Assembly: GCF_029784165.1 (NCBI RefSeq)
Contig: NC_073696.1
Span: forward strand, 152,636,372-152,700,371
Reading direction: 5' to 3'
Source of the DNA: Wyeomyia smithii
Taxonomy: Eukaryota > Arthropoda > Insecta > Diptera > Culicidae
Length of the DNA: 64,000 bases
In this document: positions 21,510 through 31,788 of the stretch, one piece after another
Position numbering within the stretch: the first letter of the stretch is position 1
How the letters are laid out: each line of letters opens with the position of its first letter
Translations under genes and position numbers: made by a program
Notes under the pieces: model-generated
The model's database searches: none
What the model saw: only the letters and a program-made list of their open reading frames with translations
What the model was told of the DNA's origin: nothing

Positions 21510-24500
21510 TTAAATTGGCACCTTGATGCTCTTCAAGTAGCTATAAACATGTAGCATGTATGGCAAGTTTCGCTGAGCGAGAATATCACGAACTGGCACA
21601 TAGGGCTGTATTCCTCGGGCCCTGAGGGTATCCAAAAGTAGAGATCTGGCGCCGCAGAATTCAGCACACACCCAAACCACGTGTTCAATGTCTTGATACC
21701 CCAATCCACAAACGCAATGATTACTGCTCGCCAGCCCAATACGCAGGAGATGTGCATCTAGCCCGTAGTGGTTGGACATAATCCGAGACATCATGCGAAT
21801 GAAATCTCGTCCTACATCCAACCCCCGAAACCAAGGTTTGGTGGAAACCTTGGGATGATGCTGTGTAGCCACCTCCCCAGTTTTTCCTTATCCCACAAGG
21901 CCTGCCAGTTGACAAGTGTACTCTGACGTGAAAATTTTAAAAATTCATTGTAGGCAATTGGTCTGTTATAAATATCACCGTTTGTTGCGCCCACCTTAGC
22001 CAAAGTGTCCGCTTTCTCATTGCCCGGAATGGAACGATGAGAAGGGACCCACACTAAGGTAATCTGAGAAGATTTTTCGGATAAAGCACTCAGATGTTCC
22101 CGTATCTCCAGGAAATACGGAGAGTGCCTTACATCCTTCATCGATCGGAGAGCCTCAATAGAACTGAGACTGTCCGTAAAGATGAAGTAATGGTCCGTGG
22201 GCATTGTTTCAATAATCCCTAAGGTATACTGAATTGCAGCCAATTCTGCGACGTAAACAGAAGCAGGATTATCGAGCTTGTAGGAGGCGGTAAAATTATT
22301 GTTGAAGATACCGAAGCCAGTGGACCCGTTGAGAAGTGATCCATCAGTATAAAACGCATTGTCGCAGTTGATGTTTTTATATTTGTTATAAAATATTTTA
22401 GGTTGACACGATTGGAGGTGTATGAGGAAGGATTTATACTTTGAGACATGTGATTGAAATACACAGTCATTAAACGGGTTTGAGAATTAAGTTCAACTAG
22501 CCTATCGAAATTTTCAATTACCAAGGGGTTCAAAACCTCACATTTGATGAGAATACGAGTAGTCAGATCCCAAAAGCGGTCTCTTAATGGGAGAACGCCC
22601 GCCAAAACTTCCAAACTCATCGTATGGGTCGAATGCATGCAACCTAAGGCAATACGCAAACAACGATACTGCAATCGTTCCAGCTTGAATAAATGGGTGT
22701 TTGCAGCGGAGCCTTATGAGGTCTCCTGGGTGGGCGCCCCACCATGATCCAGTAATTGTCCGGAGAAAATTCACTCTTTGTTGACATTTTTTCATCAAAT
22801 ACCGAACGTGACATCCCCAGGTGCCTTTCGAATCGAACCAGACACCAAGATATTTAGATACCAAAACCTGAGAAATCGTTTCACCCATTAACTGTAAGTG
22901 GAGCTGAACAGGCTCACGCTTCCTAGAAAAAACTACTGTCTCAGTCTTCTCCGGAGAGAACTCGATACCTAGCTGTAAAGCCCAAGCAGACAAATTGTCC
23001 AAGGTATCTTGCAATGGTCCTTGCAAATCGGCAGCTTAGGCTCCTGTAACAGAGACCACGCTGTCGCCTGCAAGTTGTCTTATCGTGCATAAATTTGCCA
23101 GACATGCGTCAATGTCATTCACATAAAAATTGTAAAGAAGGGGGCTTAAACATGAGCCCTGGGGAAGACCCATGTAGCTAATACGAAAAGTTGCCAAATC
23201 GCCATGCGTAAAATGCATATGCTTTTCGGACAACAAATTATGCAAGAAAATTGTTCAAAATTGGAGAAAATCCTTGTCGGTGAAGTTTGCCCGAAAGAAT
23301 GTCAATAGAAACGGAATCAAAAGCCCCCTTAATGTCCAAGAACACAGATGCCATTTGTTCTTTGCGAGCATAGGCTAGCTGAATATCTGTAGAAAGCAAC
23401 GCAAGACAATCATTCGTTCCTTTGGCAAGGCGGAAGCCAAATTGAGTATCTGATAGTAGACCATTTGATTCGACCCAATGGTCTAAACGACTGAGTATCA
23501 TTTTCTCCATCAATTTCCGGATACAGGATGGCATTGCAATCGGCCTATAAGAGTTGTGATCAGAAGCTGGTTTTCCCGGTTTTTGGATGGCGATCACCTT
23601 CACTTGCCTCCAATCCTGCGGTACAATGTTTTGCTCCAGGAACTTATTGAACAAGTTCAACAAGCGCCTCTTGGCATTGCCTGGTAGATTCTTCAACAAG
23701 TTGAATTTGATTCTATCTAACCCAGGCGCGTTATTGTTACAGGACAGGAGGGCAACTGAAAATTCTGCCATCGTAAAAGGTGATTCTATCGCATCGTGGC
23801 CCGGAGACGTATCGCGAACAAAGTTTTCCGCAGGAACAGAGTCCGGACATACTTTCCTGGCAAAATCAAATATCCACCGACCTAAAGACTCCTCGCTTTC
23901 GTTGACCGTTATACGATTTCGCATTCTTCGGGCTGTGTTCCAAAGAGTGCTCATCGATGTCTCCCTCGACGTTTCGTTTACGAACCGGCGCCAATATCCA
24001 CGTTTCTTTGCTCGGACCAAGCTTTTGAACTTGGTCTCAAGCTCCAAATACCGCTTAAAGTCGTCGGGTTGACCTTTCATTCAAAAGAAGGCCTTAAACG
24101 CGTCGGATTTTTCCGTGTAGACATCGGAGCACTCTTTGTCCCACCACGGAGTGGGAGGCCGTTCTTTGATCGTCACGCCGGGATATTTCTTCGTTTGGGC
24201 TTGCAACGCGGCGTCGAGAATCAAGCCCGCGAGGAGGTTGTATTCTTCAAGTGGTGGGTGATGTTGAATCGACTCGACAGCTTCTGATATCATTTCCTCG
24301 TATAATTTCCAATCGATATTCCGTGTGAGGTCATACGGAATATCAACTGATCGCGTGCGAGTTGAACCATTATCAATTGAAATTTGAATAGGCAAATGAT
24401 CGCTACCGTGGGGATCAAGGACTACCTTCCATATGCAATCCAACCGTAGCGATGTTGAACATAAAGATAAATCTAAAGCACTGGGGCGCGCTGGAGGTTT

Positions 24501-25070
24501 CGGAACGCGTGTCATATCCCCGTTGTTTAATATTGTCAGGTCGAAGTCGTCGCAGAGGTTATAGATCAAAGAGGAACGGTTATCATTAGAAGGGGAACCC
24601 CAAGCCACGCCGTGAGAGTTGAAATCTCCCAAAATCAAACGTGGTGAGGGAAGAAGTTCTATTAAATCAAAGAGCAGCCGTTGCCCAACCTGTGCTCTGG
24701 GAGGAATATATATTGAGGCAATACAAAGCTCTTTACCTTGTATTGTCATTTGACATGCGACAGCTTCGACGCCTGGGATCGTGGGGAAGTTAATACGATA
24801 GAAGGAAAAGCACTTCTTAATCCCTAGAAGTACTCCTCCGTAAGGGGTGTCTCGGTCGAGGCGAATTATATTAAAATCATGGAAGCTAAGATCTACATTT
24901 GAAGTGAGCCAAGTTTCACAGAGGGAAAATGCATCGCATTTATACTTATTAATCAAAACTTTAAATGAATCAATTTTGGGGATGATACTTCTACAATTCC
25001 ACTGTAAAATAGAGATAGAATCCTTCATCTCAGCCGATGAATTAGCCATCGAAGGATACGATCGCTGCAA
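21510..25070 (-). pseudogene. ORF2 of the I-type element: endonuclease, RT, RNase H
   Basis: Starting at 25070, the APE-type endonuclease shows 'SILQWNCRSIIPKID', 'LCETWL', 'LILGDFNSHGVAWGS' and 'GSDHLPIQI'. An in-frame TGA at about 24081 follows. RT blocks 'FLDIKGAFDSVSIDIL' and 'GLPQGSCLSPLLYNFYV' come next. The catalytic motif reads 'LAGDSVV' where family members have ADD, so an essential Asp is replaced by Gly. Later frames hold the RT C-terminal part and RNase H ('YFIFTDSLSSIEALRS', 'GNEKADTLAKVGA') and a CCHC-like tail. Frameshifts near 23240, 22600, 22230 and 21850 and a stop near 23036 make it non-functional. It would nick target DNA and prime cDNA synthesis there. Confidence 0.88.
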
Positions 25071-25077
25071 GGAGGGG

Positions 25078-26391
25078 CTATTTAGCAGTCAACTGCTTCA
25101 AAAACGTTTTAACTGTTGGTAGAAATGCCAGCAGAAGACTTTTAAGAGGATCAGTTATGTTGAAATTCTCAAAAATCCAGTCCACAATATCTGAAAACTT
25201 CAGCAGTCCAGATTCTGGCTGAATCTTGGACGAAAAAGAAGGAACAGTTGGGTTTTTTGATGTTGCTTGAAGTGCCGGAAACTCCTTATTTGAATTTAGT
25301 TTTGCCAATCCCGGAGGAGTTTGCTTCGGATTTTCTACAGCACTTTTTTGTTTCTTAGTATCAGTCACTTCAGATGGAGACCTTCTCTGTCCTTTCCTAG
25401 GAAGCCTAGGAGAGGAAAGGTTTTTCCTCTTCCTAGATTTCCCGGGTTCAACAAAAGAAGATTCCCCAACTGAATCGTCAGAATCAGACTCATCGGATGG
25501 CAAGACCTCGAAGAGATTCGGGGAAACCAGTTTGGTGGCAGCGGCCTCTTTGAGCATTTCTGCGAAAGTGCGCTTAGAGCGCCTTTCAGAGACCGCTTGA
25601 TCTTGTCTTGGCGCTGTTTGTACGCGGGACATGCAGACAGCTCATGCGGAGTCTGCCCACAATAAAGGCATTTTTCAGCACCCTTATTACAGGCGTCATC
25701 CGCATTGTGCTCTCCGCACTTGCCACAACGTGCTTTATTGCCACAGTGGGAGGCCGTATGGCTCAACTGTTTGCACTTGAGGCAATTCATTACCCGCGGT
25801 ACAAAAAAGCGCACGGGCAGACGCACCTTGTCCACGAGCACATAGCTCGGCAGAGCAGACCCGGCGAAAGTCACGCGAAAAGAGTCTGAAGGGGTGTAAG
25901 TTTTTACACCCTTGTCGAGCGATACTGAATGTAATTGCTTACATTCAAGTATCTTGGCAGGTTCAATCCTTGAAAAGGCCTTTTCCAGCCTTCAACAGGT
26001 CCTCGACAGTCAGACTCGATTCGCTGACCACACCGTCAATCTCAACTACGCGAGCTGGAATGTACACGTGGTACTCCCGCGTGAAGAGCTCACAAACAGC
26101 AATCTCGTTTGCTTGCTTGAGGTCGGACACCAAAACACGCAGCTTATTCGGGCGTACTTCGGTAATTTCAGTCACGGCTGTAAACCGTGCCAGATCTTTA
26201 CATATTTGCATTGTGTTCAATGCTTTCACTTTCGGCCGGAAAAATACAGCCCCAATACCAACTTTGCCCTCCGGATACTGCTTAAGCCGATGGGTCTTAA
26301 CCCTTGGAACTTTGTATCCTGGAGGGCTAGGCGGTAGAACGAGCGGGTTTTCATCCCCGCGTTCGTCGTCCATGTTGGACGCGTAAGCCAC
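25078..26391 (-). pseudogene. ORF1 (gag-like, zinc knuckles) of the I-type element
   Basis: From ATG 26391 the frame gives a gag-like nucleic-acid-binding protein. The N-terminal part (to 25963) ends at a frameshift. The middle part has three cysteine clusters beginning 'CLKCKQLSHTASHC', 'CGKCGEHNADDACN' and 'CLYCGQTPHELSACP', a CCHC array typical of I and Jockey ORF1. A second frameshift near 25600 leads to an acidic Ser-rich stretch ('LPSDESDSDDSVGESS'), a basic patch and a hydrophobic C-terminus that stops just before ORF2. Such proteins coat the element RNA and chaperone nucleic acids. Two indels break it here. Confidence 0.8.
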
Positions 26392-26810
26392 ACACGCAAA
26401 ATGCCAATCAACAAATAATATTGTAGAAAAAAACCAAGAGAAAAAAAACTACTTATCTTCTGCAGCCGCTCTTTACCGCAATCAGCGCACGGGCGATGCC
26501 AATCTCCAGTCCTTCACACAAGAGTCCGCTAGCAAAAGCTGCAGCCGCTCCAGCCACACAGCAGCACCAGTACAGCCAAACAGCAGTACGCCGGGTACTG
26601 GATCTCTCGCAGTAGCGACACAACGTACAGTCTGTGGCGTACGGTAGTAATAGGCGATGATGCGTTCCTTTGTCTTCAATAGACGACGGCAACGAGCAGC
26701 AGTGCACACGCAATACAATGCACGGTGACCTTGGAGGCGATTAACTGGTCGGCACTTTCGAGATCGAAATGAAATTGCGACCGAACACGACGAGAGCACA
26801 ACTCGGAATG
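26392..26810 (-). promoter_or_regulatory. 5' UTR of the I-type element
   Basis: About 420 bp between the right target duplication and the ORF1 start, GC-richer than the flanks. Non-LTR elements of this type normally carry an internal promoter here; no specific motif was identified. Confidence 0.5.
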
Positions 26811-26823
26811 AAATAATGAAGTT

Positions 26824-28628
26824 CTTGACAACACATTGCTGCATGATCTAATGAAACAATTTTTCCACATCGAAGATTCGTGTGTCACAACCAAACCAGA
26901 ATCAGAAGATAATAAAAGAGCAGTTCAAATTCTACAAAAAACAACAGTTCGTGTCCCAACCGGGTTTGAAGGACTGTTGCGGAAGAAAGATGAATAAAAT
27001 TTACCCAACACCTATTCGTTAGCACTCCGGCGTTTAGAATGCCTAGAAAAAAACAACAGTTCGTGTCCCAACCGGGTTTGAAGTAGGACTGTTGCGGAAG
27101 ACAGATGAAAAAATTTACCCAACACCTATTCGTTAGCACTCCGGCGTTTAGAATGCCTAGAAAAACACTAAGGTGGAAGAATTGGTTAAAAATTACATAG
27201 CAAAAGGCTATGCACATCGCGCGTCCAATAGTGAAATAAATTCTGTTAACCAGCATCACAGGGGTTGTACAAAATCCCAAGAAACACAATTGGGGACTAC
27301 CACTAGGGGTTGTACAAAATCCAAAGAAACCCAATAAAATAAGATTAATTTGGGATGCGGCAGCAACTGTGGAAGGACTATGTTTCAACGATATTTTGCT
27401 CAAAGGTCTAGACATAATGGTCTCGCTAATCGGCGTGCTGATAAGGTTCAGAGAAAGAAGTTTAGCGATTGTTGGAGATCTGCGAGGAATGTTTCACCAA
27501 ATCGCTATTAGAGCAGAAGATAAACAATTTTTGCGTTTCCTTTGGCGTGAGAATCCCGAAGATCCTCCGTAGGTCTTCGTCATGGACGTGTCAATATTTG
27601 GAGCATCCTGTTCTCCCTGTAGAGCACAGTTCGTAAAGAATAAAACTGCGGAAGAGTTTTCTCAGGAGTATCCACGAGCCGGGAAGGCAATAATTGACAA
27701 CCACTATGTCGACGACTATCTCGGTAGCGTTGACACGATAGCCGAGGCAATTGAGTTGATGGAGCAGGTGAAATACATTCACGCCAACGGAGGATTTGAG
27801 CTTTGCCAGCTAGTATCAAATTCAACCGAAGTGTTACGTAACCTTGGAGTTGTTCAGGATATATCGACCAAATATTTGAACTTTGATTCGGTGTGTTCCC
27901 TCATCATAGCTAAAAGTAAAGTCACTCCCTTGAAACCCGTATCTATACCAAGATTGGAGCTACAGGCAGCATTTATCGGAGCCCGCTTGATGGAGCATGT
28001 ATGTCAGCATCTGACGCTTCCAACTACTCGAAGAGTATTTTGGTCGGATTCATCTACAGTACTTTCTTGGTTAAATTCCGATACATTCAACTACCATCAA
28101 TACGTAGCATTTCGCATTGGAAACATTCTCTCCAGTTTCAAGATTGATGAATGGAGGTATGTTCCTTCAAAACAAAATATGGCAGATGATGCTACAAAGT
28201 GGAAAGCTGGTCCCGATCTCAGCAAAACAAGTCTCTGGTTCAATGGACCCAATTTCCTTTACCTGCCTGAGTCGGAATGGCCAGTTCAAAGAAAACCACA
28301 AGAAACTGCTGAAGAACAAGAACAGCACTTGTATCATCATCGGCAGGAGTTACACGATCCAATCATCAAGGTGAACCGTTTCTCCAGCTGGCATCGCTTG
28401 CAACGAACAGCAGCATACGTGTGCAAAGCGACGAAACTCTTCAAGAAAGACAGCGAGAGTATCAACCATCGAGGAATGTCAACTTCAGACGAATTTAAAG
28501 CAGCCGAAAATTTGCTATGGCGACAATCGCAGATGGAGGCGTTTCCGAGAGAGTATATACGTCTTAATACAGAAAATGTGCCAGAGAATGAATCGGCATT
28601 GGGCAAATCAAGCCAACCCCCCGTATGA
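26824..28628 (+). pseudogene. BEL reverse transcriptase and RNase H
   Basis: The segment begins 'LLHDLMKQFFHIEDS', continuing the frame interrupted at 21298. A ~114-bp tandem duplication (26936-27165) disrupts the next part. RT resumes with 'IRLIWDAAATVEGLCFN' and 'VGDLRGMFHQIAIRAED', has a stop near 27570, then the catalytic 'NHYVDDYLGSVDT'. RNase H follows: 'SIPRLELQAAFIGARL', 'RRVFWSDSSTVLSWL' and 'VPSKQNMADDATKW', the BEL variant. This enzyme would copy the element RNA. The frame shifts near 28600, before the integrase. Confidence 0.82.
26936..27165 (+). repeat. Tandem duplication of ~114 bp within BEL pol
   Basis: Two adjacent copies (26936-27050 and 27051-27165) share 'acaacagttcgtgtcccaac' and 'cgttagcactccggcgttta'. 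They differ by small indels (a 3-bp insertion and a 1-bp loss in copy 2). The repeat length and indels break the reading frame. Confidence 0.85.
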
Positions 28629-29898
28629 AGCTAAGTATCCCATCATATTATCGAAGGAGCATCCGATTACCTTTCTTCTCACAACTAGTTATCACCGACG
28701 TCTCCTTCACGCCAACAATGAGACGGTTGTCAACAAAATAAAGCAAAAATTCTACATTCCTGCTTTACGCCGGCTGGTGAAAAAAGTTGCTAGGGCAAGC
28801 CAAAAATGTAAAAACGCGAAAGCGGTTCCCCGGATCTCCAGGATGGCAGCATTACCAAGAGCACGGCTGACTCCATTTATAAAACCGTTTTCGTTTATTG
28901 GGGTCGATTACTTCGGTCCGATGTTGATAAAAGTGGGCAAAAGCCAAGTCAAACGTTGGGTGGCTTTGTTCACCTGCTTGACTATCCGAGCTGTACATAT
29001 GGAGGTCGTACACACTTTATCGACGCAATCATGCATAATGGCATTCCGACGATTCGTGGCACGACGCGGCGCGCCATTTGAAGTGTACAGTAATAACGGC
29101 ACCTGTTTCGTCGGAGCAAGTCGACAATTAAAAATTGAAATCAAGAAAATCAATGAAAACTGCGCTGCAACTTCACAAACGCACGCACAAAATTTCAATC
29201 CATCTGCAGCACCGCGCATGGGCGGACTGTGGGAACGAATGGTACGATCGGTGAAAACTTCTATGCTTGCTATTGGAAATGGACTGCGCCACCCAAACGA
29301 AGAAACATTTGAAACCATTGTTCTTGAAGCCGAAGCAGTCGTGAATTCACGCCCGCTAACATATATTGCCCTCGATTCGGCGGATCAAGAGGCTCGTACG
29401 CCGAACCACTTCTTGCTGTATAAAACGCAGGGAGTAAACCAGCCAGCAGTACAACCAACAAATTATCGCAGTGTTTTGAGGGATAGTTGGAACTTAGCTC
29501 AGTGGATGATTGACGAATTCAGGCGCCGTTGGACTAAAGAATACCTTCCGGTTATAGCCAGACGCTCTAAATGGTTCGAACCGGTTAAGCCACTCCAGGT
29601 GGGAGATATTGTTGTCGTGGTGGACGATACTACGAGAAATCGATGGTGCAGGGGAAGGATTATGGAGGTTTTCACAGGCACAGATGGCCAAGTCAGGAAA
29701 GCCAATGTTCAAACAGCAACAGGTATCATCTTACGCCCAACTGCGGAGATAGCAATCTTAGATGTCCAGACAAGTTCCGGGTCACACGGGTCAGGGAATA
29801 TTGCGACAACCCCCTGGCTGTCTTCGAATGATAGAGCGCCCGGCACTTTCCTCGGCGTAAGTGACAGATCAAGGCAGGAACACCAACCGTTGAAATAA
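28576..29898 (+). CDS. BEL integrase, long intact frame with an altered catalytic site
   Basis: A 440-residue open frame holds the H2C2-like domain ('HRRLLHANNETVVNKIKQKF'), then the DDE core: 'IGVDYFGPM' (first Asp), 'EVYSNNGTCFVGA' at the second site, and 'PRMGGLWERMVRSVKTS' (Glu). The second position is Asn where active BEL integrases have Asp (SDNGT), so the enzyme should be dead even though the frame is open. The C-terminal domain includes 'NSRPLTYIALDS', 'TPNHFLL' and 'WFEPVKPLQVGDIVVVVDD'. It overlaps the preceding RNase H frame, indicating a frameshift. The role is insertion of element DNA. Confidence 0.85.
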   Translation: MCQRMNRHWANQANPPYEAKYPIILSKEHPITFLLTTSYHRRLLHANNETVVNKIKQKFYIPALRRLVKKVARASQKCKNAKAVPRISRMAALPRARLTPFIKPFSFIGVDYFGPMLIKVGKSQVKRWVALFTCLTIRAVHMEVVHTLSTQSCIMAFRRFVARRGAPFEVYSNNGTCFVGASRQLKIEIKKINENCAATSQTHAQNFNPSAAPRMGGLWERMVRSVKTSMLAIGNGLRHPNEETFETIVLEAEAVVNSRPLTYIALDSADQEARTPNHFLLYKTQGVNQPAVQPTNYRSVLRDSWNLAQWMIDEFRRRWTKEYLPVIARRSKWFEPVKPLQVGDIVVVVDDTTRNRWCRGRIMEVFTGTDGQVRKANVQTATGIILRPTAEIAILDVQTSSGSHGSGNIATTPWLSSNDRAPGTFLGVSDRSRQEHQPLK

Positions 29899-30268
29899 AA
29901 TTAATCACACCCGCACTTTTCGATTACCCAACCACGTGCAGAAGTTAGTTTGATTATTTGATTGATTATAAGTTAGATAAAATTGAAATGTTATGGTTCT
30001 AAAAATTAATAAATAAAATTATATAGAACATTAGTATATAAAAAAACCTGAATTGTGCCCAAGGAGTATTTGGCCACCAATAAATTGCCACTCGTTAGCC
30101 AAATAAAATATAATTGTAACTTAACCTAAAATAAATTATAATTTAGATTCACCGTTTACATAAAAACCGATCAGGATAATTGCGGTTAAAAATCCGTAAT
30201 TACACTAAAATGTGAGTACTTAATTAGTTAGCCTTGTAAGCTCGAAATAAATTTGAATATAAATCGCA
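29899..30268 (+). repeat. BEL 3' UTR and 3' LTR
   Basis: AT-rich sequence after the integrase stop, with several 'aataaa' signals. The last ~54 bp match the 5' LTR remnant. The LTR start cannot be fixed because the 5' copy is truncated. Confidence 0.55.
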
Positions 30269-30269
30269 A

Positions 30270-30534
30270 GAACAGGATACGGGAGAGCACTTTATATGCG
30301 GAGTTGAGCAACGTTATCCCTCGATAGTTGCCACAATCCAATCGATGGCCCTTCTTATAGATAGGGCATATGAGGCCTTCCAACCAGTCGTTCGGCATTC
30401 GTTCGTCCGCCCAGATCCTTACTATTATCTGGTGGATCTCATAGTACAGCCGCTCGCTTCCCGCTTTTAGAAGTTCGGCCGGGATACCGTCCTTCCAAGC
30501 GGCCTTGCCGTTTTTCAGCTCACTAATCGCCTTT
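30270..30534 (-). pseudogene. RTE reverse transcriptase, first RT blocks
   Basis: The minus-strand translation reads 'AISELKNGKAAWKDGIPAEL', then 'WLEGLICPIYKKGHRLDCGN' and 'YRGITLLNSAYKVLSRILF'. These are RT blocks 0-2 of RTE-like polymerases. The frame is open until BEL sequence starts at 30268. The part upstream of the insertion is at 31789-32647. Confidence 0.75.
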
Positions 30535-30784
30535 TGACGTAGAACTACGTTTTTCTTTAGCCCACCACATAGGGATGTAAATAGGAAAACTATTAACGAA
30601 AAGGGGACGAAATATGTCCCTTTTTAAATGCTTATAAATCGGTTTGTTTTCAACCGATTTCCTTCATTTTTACAGCAATTGTTTGGAAAATTATACACGC
30701 ATCCACCCAAATGTAGAAAATTGTTGATTGATTATGCAAACTATTGTACTATTGATAATTGTCAAGCCTTGTTTAAACGAAAAT

Positions 30785-30925
30785 TATGTCCTCTGATTGG
30801 TCGTTATATGATTGCTTCCCAAGCACGATAGACAGAATCATATACCTTTCAATTGAAAACATGCTGTTTGGCCTATATAAGAGCCGGTTTCAGCCGAAGC
30901 CGCTCATAATAGTTCTGGACAGCGA
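30785..30925 (+). promoter_or_regulatory. RNA polymerase II promoter-like segment
   Basis: Within copy 1 a CCAAT-type 'ctgattggtcg' (about 30792) precedes a TATA box 'cctatataagagccgg' (30873-30888) and a following initiator-like 'ctcataatagttctg'. The order and spacing resemble promoters of highly expressed small genes. Copy 2 keeps the 'ctgattggtcgc' but its downstream part is replaced by a microsatellite. Confidence 0.4.
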
Positions 30926-31370
30926 CAAGTTGTCAACAGCAGTCGTCCTTCCTTAGCAGCAGCACTAGCCCTGTGGTTGGTCACCACGTCTCAGTAGCAG
31001 CGCGGTTCTTCTCAGCGTGCCTCGCCAGACTGCCATTATTCCCCCACTGTTGGGGCAGCATAAAGATCGTCATCACCAAATCCAATTTTGAACAGCAAAA
31101 TACCTTTTTGACGTAGAACTATGTTATACTTTAGCATACTGCACAGGGATGCAAACTGAAAAACTGGGACGAAATTTGTCCCTTTTCAAATGCTTATAGG
31201 TCGGTTGGTTTTCAACCGATTTTCTTCATTCTTGCAGCAATCGATTGGAAAATTATACACGCATCTGCCCAAATGTAGAAAAATGTTTTTTAAATCTACG
31301 AACTATTGCACTATTGGAAATTGTCAAGGCTTGTTGGAATAAAAATAACGTCCTCTGATTGGTCGCTTGC

Positions 31371-31560
31371 TTGCTGTGTGTGTATGATATGGTATGATGT
31401 GTGTATGATATGGTATGATGTGTGTATGGTATGATGATATGGTGTGATGTGTGTGTGTATGATATGATATGATGTGTGTGTGTCTGTATGATATGGTATG
31501 ATGTGTAAGTGTCTGTATGATATGGTATGGTATGATTTGTGTGTGTGTGCTGTGTATGGT
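31371..31560 (+). repeat. TATGATATGG/TGTG microsatellite
   Basis: About 190 bp of interspersed 'tatgatatggtatgatgtgt' repeats. The minus-strand frame through it is a His/Thr/Tyr/Ser repeat of no coding value. Confidence 0.9.
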
Positions 31561-31654
31561 TTTTAACTAGGCACGATCTGCTAACTGCTGAATCCGGTCC
31601 ACGAAATTCACAACCCTTCATTAGTAGACATTATAACTCATTACCCAAGTAAAA

Positions 31655-31742
31655 AATTGGTTTTATCAAAGTTTTATAGCGCTCAATACAGCCAAAAAAG
31701 CGCTATAAAACTTTGATAAAAACAGTTGTGTTACTAGGGTAA
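31655..31742. mobile_element. Short palindromic MITE
   Basis: 'ttatcaaagttttatagcgc' is mirrored by 'gcgctataaaactttgataa' with a 14-nt loop. Outer ends 'acccaagtaa' and 'ttactagggt' are approximately complementary. About 85 bp, nested in the larger inverted-terminus element. Confidence 0.6.
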
Positions 31743-31788
31743 TGAAACACTCAATGCATTTGTTAATAGTGTACGTAGTTCTACGTCA

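Larger units (their letters stand above)
21312..26810 (-). mobile_element. I-type non-LTR retrotransposon inserted in BEL pol
   Basis: The element lies antisense to BEL. Its 3' poly(A) appears as a T-run at 21311-21324. The 13-bp sequence 'aaataatgaagtt' flanks it at 21299-21311 and 26811-26823, a clean target-site duplication. It has a 5' UTR (26392-26810), ORF1 with zinc knuckles and ORF2 with endonuclease, RT and RNase H, and at about 5.5 kb is essentially full length. The RNase H domain points to the I superfamily (mosquito I/LOA-like). Confidence 0.9.
17911..30268 (+). mobile_element. BEL/Pao LTR retrotransposon split by an I-type element
   Basis: Gag with PHD-like cysteines, zinc knuckle, protease, RT, RNase H and integrase occur in BEL order on the plus strand. 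A 54-bp remnant of the 5' LTR (17911-17964, 'agccttgtaagctcgaaata') matches the end of the 3' LTR (about 30215-30268). A non-LTR element occupies 21312-26810. Frameshifts and stops elsewhere show that the BEL copy is also decayed. Without the insertion it would be about 6.8 kb, which is normal for the family. Confidence 0.85.
30535..31788. mobile_element. Inverted-terminus element inserted in the RTE polymerase
   Basis: It begins 'tgacgtagaactacgt' (30535) and ends 'acgtagttctacgtca' (31788), perfect complements. It sits between RT-coding sequences that are continuous in the RTE family. Inside are two direct copies of a unit (30535-31108 and 31109-31370) that share 'gacgaaatatgtccctttt'-like and 'ggaaaattatacacgcatc' sequence, a microsatellite and a small palindromic MITE. 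No transposase. The target duplication is too short to be certain (T-rich). Confidence 0.7.

Noticed and set aside
23587..24287. Plus-strand frames of 161 and 72 residues
   Set aside because: Antisense shadows of the I-type ORF2 RT and linker.
25608..26386. Plus-strand frames opposite ORF1 of the I-type element
   Set aside because: No domain; the minus strand carries the zinc knuckles.
31253..31621. 122-residue minus frame rich in His, Thr, Tyr and Ser
   Set aside because: It is a translation of the TATGATATGG/TGTG microsatellite and its flanks, with no domain.
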